Positions 21,804 through 26,382 of a stretch of DNA of 26,382 nucleotides are shown here, piece by piece; within the stretch, counting starts at the first letter, position 1, and every line of letters starts with the position of its first letter. Made by a program: the position numbers and the translations under genes. Below the pieces are notes generated by a model. That model was not told where the DNA came from, made no database searches, and worked only from the letters and a program-made list of their open reading frames with translations. Origin of the DNA: Hepatocystis sp. ex Piliocolobus tephrosceles (Eukaryota > Apicomplexa > Aconoidasida > Haemosporida > Plasmodiidae); NCBI GenBank assembly GCA_902459845.2, contig CABPSV020000144.1, positions 1 to 26,382 of the forward strand, written 5' to 3'.

Positions 21804-22688
21804 CATTCAAATTATTACACACATTTTTTATAGAATCGAATGTATTAACAACCACATATGTGATTTACTTAAACAAGCAGAAGCGGCCGGGGAAAAGGTA
21901 AGATATCCCAATACGTTTATCAATTTTTTATAACTGTCTTAATAAATTTTTTTTAATACAGACTTTTTTTTAACTGTTTTTTGTTATCTATATAAATTTG
22001 TTTTTGGTTCTTATTTATTGGTTCTTATTTTTTTTTTGTTTTTTTTTAAAGGGTGACTTGGTTAAAGCTACTAGTTTTAATAATCAAGTTACAACGCTGC
22101 AAGCAGAAATTAAAAGACTTAATGAGGAAAGCGAGGAAGAAACTGAAATAGAAATGAATGTGAGTAAATAAATAACAAAATTGATCTATGTGAATATACT
22201 GTCAATGTTGTATTTATATATATATATATATATATATATGCTCACAAGTATGCACGTTTTTTTTATTTTATATCTGTTTACATATATAGGTATGTGAAGT
22301 ATGTGGTGCTATGAAATCAGCCGTGGATCCTGTCCAAAGGGTTGAAAATCATGTTAATGGTAAACAACATATGGGTTTTGAAAAAATAAGAAGTACGTTA
22401 CTTGACTTGAGTGCTAAATGGGTAGAGCGAGAAAACTTTATAAAAGATTATAGAAAAAAAGATGGTGATAAAAAAGATGATGATAAAAAACATGATGATA
22501 AAAAAAATGATGATAAAAAAAACCATGCTAAAAGAGAAAAACATTATCATAATCATGAGCATAGGAGGAGATATAGTGATTATAGAAAAAGTTCAAAACA
22601 TCATAGGTCACATCACAAAAATAGTAGAACACATCATTCTAATAATAGCAGGAAGACAAGAAAATCATCACCATATTCTAGAAGTTAA
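20267..22688 (+). CDS. LUC7: LUC7-family U1 snRNP-associated splicing factor, eight exons
   Basis: Exons: 20267-20282, 20752-20828, 21066-21136, 21357-21451, 21605-21710, 21834-21897, 22052-22159, 22290-22688. They sum to 936 nt, encoding 311 residues plus TAA; all introns (123-469 bp) are GT-AG. The 16-nt first exon gives MEEMRSLLDSLMGKD, matching the MRALLDQLMG start of human LUC7L, which decides this start. First zinc finger: C33, C41, C56, H60 (VCKYYLIDFCPHD...CKNIH). A lysine-rich coiled coil spans about 85-178. Second finger: C181, C184, H200, H206 (VCEVCGAMK...ENHVNGKQHMGF). The tail from about 220 is Asp/Lys, then His/Arg/Ser-rich, like the RS tail of the family. LUC7 proteins bind U1 snRNP and tune 5' splice-site choice in the nucleus. 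All four ligands of both fingers are present. Its intron 2 has donor-like sequence on both sides. Confidence 0.95.
20981..21036 (+). repeat. 15-bp tandem repeat in LUC7 intron 2
   Basis: Four copies of ATACACACTTATTTT, the last with C and G changes, run into the poly-T tract just before the exon 3 acceptor. The repeat therefore forms part of the pyrimidine-rich 3' end of the intron. Confidence 0.85.
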
Positions 22689-22780
22689 TAAACTAGCATC
22701 AATCGTTTAAAAGAAAAACATATATGGAGTACACTGATAGATACAAGTGATATAAAATAATTGACGCAATGAGAAGTAAA

Positions 22781-22838
22781 ATATATGCATACGTGTAGTA
22801 CATATATGCATACATGTAGTACATATATGCACATGTAT

Positions 22839-22843
<5 letters not shown>
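22781..22843 (+). repeat. 21-bp tandem repeat ATATATGCATACATGTAGTAC
   Basis: Three copies of a 21-base unit rich in alternating purine-pyrimidine steps (ATGCATACATGTA); the third copy is diverged. It lies about 90 bp after the LUC7 stop codon, so it is probably in the 3' untranslated region. Confidence 0.8.
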
Positions 22844-22883
<40 letters not shown>

Positions 22884-22896
22884 TTGTTTGATTCAC

Positions 22897-22932
<36 letters not shown>

Positions 22933-23396
22933 CAAAAAATATGGTACAAATATTCTTTACAAATGAAATACCTTTTTAATTATATAGACTTTTTTAATTC
23001 TAATTAATATCATTAAGTTTGTTTTTAATATTTTATAATTTAATCTACGAATATACATATACTTTCACATTTATTTATGCTTATAAGCTAATTTTTTGTT
23101 ATTCTTTATAAATCTCTACATTTTATTTTTATTTTTTTTTTTTCTTATTTCAACCTTCATTTTAAACTTTCTCATTATAAATTGATATAAAATGTAGTTA
23201 ATTATATTAATATTGTAAACAATTAATTAATTAATTAGTTTTTTTTTTTTTTTTATCATGTCTTGCTTTAAAATAAAAAAATAGAAATCATTATTTTTGC
23301 ATTATTTTTGCATTATTTTATTATTATTATTTTATTATTTTTTTTTTTTTTACTGTTTAAAATTTTATAACTAAAATATAGTATACATTATAAACA

Positions 23397-23498
23397 AATA
23401 AATGAAATTTGCAAATATATGAAATTTACAAATAAATGAAATTTGCAAATAAATGAAATTCAAAAATATATGAAATTTACAAATAAATAAAATTTACA
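23397..23498 (+). repeat. 18-bp tandem repeat AAATGAAATTTGCAAATA
   Basis: Between five and six copies of an 18-base unit with G/A and C/A variation (TTTGC or TTTAC) end about 125 bp upstream of the coiled-coil gene's start codon. Each unit holds the partly self-complementary core GAAATTTGC. Position suggests promoter or 5' untranslated sequence. Confidence 0.8.
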
Positions 23499-23623
23499 TT
23501 TTCAGTGACATCGTTTCAAAGTTATACACATAAGGGCACGACATACATGAGCACACATGCAAGTATTGTACTGAATAAAAATGTATATATGATTTGACAT
23601 TAATGTAAAACACTTAAAAAAAA

Positions 23624-23705
23624 ATGAAACAAAATGATTTGAATAAATCATCATTAAAGCAGTACGAAGATGTAATTGAGGCTCTAAAAAATAAAGTAAT
23701 AGATG

Positions 23706-23742
<37 letters not shown>

Positions 23743-24912
23743 TGTTTATGTATCATCATGTTTCACACATGTATAATATATATGTATGTACAAATTCATG
23801 CATTATGTATGCGTGTACTTACACACGCACATGTACTTATGTAGAAGCTCCTCCCATTTACATCGTTAGGAATTCGGCCAAACCGTGTTTGATGTTTTGC
23901 AAAACATATTTTTAGAAGAAAAAGAAAATACAAAATTAAAATATGAAAACTTGGTTGACCAAATTGAAAAAATAAAAATATATTTTGATGAAAAAGTTGA
24001 CGCACTTAAAAATAACACCCATGAAAATTTGGTAGAAATAAAATATTACTTAGACCAGTTAAATAAAAACAATAAAGAAAATGCAGCTGAAAATAATACA
24101 CTAAAAGACGATTTTTGTGCTTTACAAGATGATATTCTTAAATTAAAAAAACAAAAAGAGGAAAACATAAATATCATGAAGACAAGCATGAGGACTTATT
24201 TTGATAAAATCAAAAATGTAACACACATATTTAAACCTAATACATATTCATGTATACACATACATGCATATACATTGTTCATAATTTTACAATATATTAC
24301 CACTTTTCTGCCTAATGTCCAGGCTTACCACATAAGTATAAATATGTATAAATACATATATACAAAACATGCTTACATTTTTTTTTTTTTTTGTTTTTTG
24401 CCTAATAGATGCTAAATGTCATGAACACAAATGTTGAAAGTATACAGAAAGAACTTATAACATACAAAGAAAATAATACAATTGAAAATAAAAAAAAAAA
24501 TATTGAAATTTTGCAAATAATAAATGATGAAAATGAAAAGTTAAACAAAAGATTGGAAGAATCCTTTAACTCTGTAATTTTATATATACATACAAACATC
24601 GTTGTGTATATACATATTTACGTAGATATACACATATCTATGTATTTACATCTATACTTATACATATAAATGCATACATTAATCTACTTAAACACGGTTT
24701 TACTTTTTTAATTTTTTTAAATTAAGTTAAACAAAGATATAAGGGAAATTAACGAGTATATTAGTTGTTTTAAAGATTCTGTAACAAATAGTGTGAAAGA
24801 TATAGAGCAAAAAATAGAAATAAATATAAAAGAAATTGACAAAAAATTTCATACGATATCAATAAATCAAAAGCAACTTCTAGATGATTTTTACACATCT
24901 GAAAAAAGTTAA
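23624..24912 (+). CDS. Coiled-coil protein, 256 aa, four exons; possibly SF-assemblin-like
   Basis: Exons: 23624-23695, 23870-24217, 24409-24573, 24727-24912, together 771 nt; all three introns are GT-AG and all fall between codons. The protein starts MKQNDLNKSSLKQYEDVIEA, continues EFGQTVFDVLQNIFLEEKEN in exon 2, and ends LLDDFYTSEKS. Almost the whole chain is charged heptad-like sequence (NLVDQIEKIKIYFDEK, LQDDILKLKKQKEENI, DIEQKIEINIKEIDKKF) with no Pro, no signal peptide and no membrane segment. Length and an uninterrupted coiled coil would suit the SF-assemblin family of apicomplexan fibre proteins (about 250-290 aa), but I see no diagnostic motif, so this is a suggestion only. The exon 2 acceptor follows an in-frame TAG at 23867-23869, which fixes it. 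A 35-A run lies in intron 1, right after the donor. The gene is convergent with the 231-aa gene. Confidence 0.82.
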
Positions 24913-25108
24913 GCCAAAAAAAAAAATAAATAAATAAAAAATACAATAAAATAACAATAAATAAATAAATAAATAAATGAATAATAATAAAAAAAAAAAA
25001 AAAAAAAAAGTGTTAAGATTAATATAGGATGATATTTGAAAAAAGAAGTCGCTTTAAAAGATGTAGTTGTTCTGTACATATACGTACACGTATGAAACCT
25101 TCTACGAA
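24913..25108. other. Short convergent gap between two stop codons
   Basis: Only 196 bases separate the TAA of the coiled-coil gene from the TAA of the minus-strand gene. It holds AAATA repeats and an A run of 20 (24990-25009). The 3' untranslated regions of the two transcripts very probably overlap. Confidence 0.7.
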
Positions 25109-25804
25109 TTATAACACGTTTATTTTTTTGCTGTGATCATTAAACATTTCCTCCAATTTTTTGACGGGGAAAGAGTAATTTACTTTATCCGTTATGTTTT
25201 TTCTTAATTTTAAAATATTTAATTTATTAATTAAATAATTTTTTTTCTTAGTTAATAATTTATATTTTTTGATATAGTAATATATTATAATTACATCTGT
25301 AGGATTATTATATAAATTATTATATTTTTTTATAAATTCATGTTTTTTTAATGGAATATTTTTATTCATAACATTATAATATAAATATTTAAATTTTTTA
25401 TTATTTTCTTTTTTGTGTAAATTTTCCACATATTTTAAAATATTTTCCTTATCAACATCAATTTTTGTGATATATTTTTTTATATATGTTTCAGTTTCGC
25501 TCTTTTTTTTTCGTTCTTCATCATCTTCATCTATATATGAATCTTCTTCGACTATTTGTTTGTCTTCAACTTGAAATTTTAAATTGTTGTTAATACCATA
25601 ATTAACCACATCATATGCATATTTTAAAAAATTATATTTTTTATAATAAACCTTTTCTTCTCGAACCCTTGTTTTCCTCCAACAATTTTTTTCATATGTT
25701 TGGCTTAAAAATGCAGTTTTGTGAATATTCAAGCTTTTTCCCCTTTGGTATATTTCTTTAAATGTTTGTAAAACATTTCCTCTCACTTTTCTTACCAATG
25801 TCAT
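25109..25804 (-). CDS. Lysine-rich protein of 231 aa, single exon, function unknown
   Basis: An uninterrupted minus-strand frame runs from ATG at 25804 to TAA at 25109. The N terminus (MTLVRKVRGNVLQTFKEIYQRG) is basic and amphipathic, with no acidic residue among the first 16, as in many organelle-targeted proteins. It is followed by TYEKNCWRKTRVREEKVYYKK, an acidic stretch (EEDSYIDEDDEERKKK, about 86-101) and a C-terminal half rich in Lys, Asn, Tyr and Ile. The first 70 residues faintly recall LYR-motif mitochondrial assembly proteins (basic N terminus, VLQTFKEIYQR then an aromatic/basic helix), but the LYR tripeptide itself is absent and I would not assign the family. Coding support is the length without stops in very AT-rich DNA, base composition unlike the flanks, and no better frame on the other strand. 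It ends 196 bp from the convergent coiled-coil gene. Confidence 0.8.
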   Translation of the reverse strand: MTLVRKVRGNVLQTFKEIYQRGKSLNIHKTAFLSQTYEKNCWRKTRVREEKVYYKKYNFLKYAYDVVNYGINNNLKFQVEDKQIVEEDSYIDEDDEERKKKSETETYIKKYITKIDVDKENILKYVENLHKKENNKKFKYLYYNVMNKNIPLKKHEFIKKYNNLYNNPTDVIIIYYYIKKYKLLTKKKNYLINKLNILKLRKNITDKVNYSFPVKKLEEMFNDHSKKINVL

Positions 25805-26140
25805 ATTTGTACAGTTAAAATAAGTATTTATGTATAACGCTTGGGTAAGTCACAAAGTAAAAATTAAATTATATTATTATCATTTTTTTTTTTTTTTGTT
25901 ACTGTTATAAAAAAAAAAAAAAAAAAAAAAAAATGAAAGCTGTAGCAATTAGGCGTTTGTCATTCAATACATAACACGATAGCAAATTTTATAACTAGGT
26001 AAACAACTGGCTAAACAACTGGCTAAACAACTGGCTAAACAACTGGCTAAACAACTGGCTAAACAACTAGCTAAACAACTGGCTAAACGAATATATATTG
26101 TGCGGCGTGTTATGATGTATAATTGTAACGCTTATTTCTA

Positions 26141-26176
<36 letters not shown>

Positions 26177-26382
26177 GAGAAAAGTGTGAATAACTACATA
26201 TTCAGAAAAATGCATTTCTCTTTTTCTTTCTTTTTTTTTTATAAATTTAAAATTTTATCAAATTATCAAAACAAAATATATTAAAAAAAAAAAAAAAAAA
26301 AATGAAATAATTCGTAGGAATATGTAAAAGGGTTGAATCAAAAAAAAAAAAAATAAAAGGTCTAATAAAGAGCAAAAAAAAA
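25805..26382. other. Upstream region of the 231-aa gene, to the window end
   Basis: This is 578 bases with no coding frame that I can support. It contains a T run at 25883-25898, an A run at 25910-25933, the 12-bp minisatellite at 26000-26088, a T run at 26147-26172 and A runs near the end. It should contain the promoter of the minus-strand gene. Confidence 0.6.
26000..26088 (+). repeat. 12-bp minisatellite TAAACAACTGGC, seven units
   Basis: Seven full units of TAAACAACTGGC run head to tail from 26000 to 26083, identical except for one G-to-A change in unit six, and a partial unit follows; a degenerate unit (AACTAGGT) precedes it. It lies about 200 bp upstream of the minus-strand gene's start. 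The unit has more G and C than anything nearby. All three frames of the + strand contain no extended protein context, so it does not look coding. Confidence 0.92.

Larger units (their letters stand above)
22689..23623. other. Intergenic region between LUC7 and the coiled-coil gene
   Basis: This is 935 bases on the path between two + strand genes. It contains a 21-bp repeat at 22781-22843 that runs into a TA microsatellite (22849-22877), an A run at 22902-22929, T runs at 23240-23254 and 23339-23351, and an 18-bp repeat at 23397-23498. Short open frames here are microsatellite translations. No gene or structured RNA is apparent. Confidence 0.6.

Noticed and set aside
26000..26088. CRISPR-like array
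   Set aside because: Units are contiguous 12-mers without spacers in a eukaryotic genome; it is a minisatellite.

Overview
The window is nuclear DNA of an apicomplexan, almost certainly a Plasmodium species. It is extremely AT-rich between genes, full of A/T homopolymers and TA microsatellites, and its genes are split by short GT-AG introns. The proteins carry long Asn, Lys, Asp and Ser low-complexity inserts, and the conserved families (Qc-SNARE, MON2, LUC7) are unmistakable once the exons are joined. The AT content and Asn/Lys bias argue against the GC-richer vivax group; I cannot name the species. The first bases repeat an internal segment exactly, so the window may begin at a contig end.

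Layout. 74-1507 (+): 3' end of an open frame with an Arg/Glu/Lys tract, product unknown. 2471-4172 (-): an eight-exon syntaxin-6/Tlg1-type Qc-SNARE of 215 aa whose transmembrane anchor lies in a separate last exon. 4173-7284: a 3.1 kb divergent intergenic region. 7285-19290 (+): a five-exon MON2 homologue of about 3,745 codons, with one frame break at a 26-A run (13387-13412). 20267-22688 (+): an eight-exon LUC7-family U1 snRNP protein of 311 aa that begins with a 16-nt exon. 23624-24912 (+): a four-exon coiled-coil protein of 256 aa. 25109-25804 (-): a single-exon lysine-rich protein of 231 aa, unrecognised. A 12-bp minisatellite lies at 26000-26088.

How the genes fit together. The SNARE and MON2 genes are head to head and both families act at the trans-Golgi/endosome boundary, so their shared upstream region is a plausible co-regulation point (inference). 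LUC7 acts in 5' splice-site selection. Nothing suggests an operon, mobile element, virus, tRNA, rRNA or CRISPR array. The gene models were derived by hand: every intron is GT-AG, the joined frames of the SNARE, LUC7 and coiled-coil genes are exact multiples of three, and the encoded residues match conserved family motifs across the junctions of the SNARE and LUC7. I found no convincing undescribed system. The best leads are the paired stop-encoding splice donors of the SNARE, the poly-A frame break in MON2, and the repeated donor-like sequence at the edges of a LUC7 intron.
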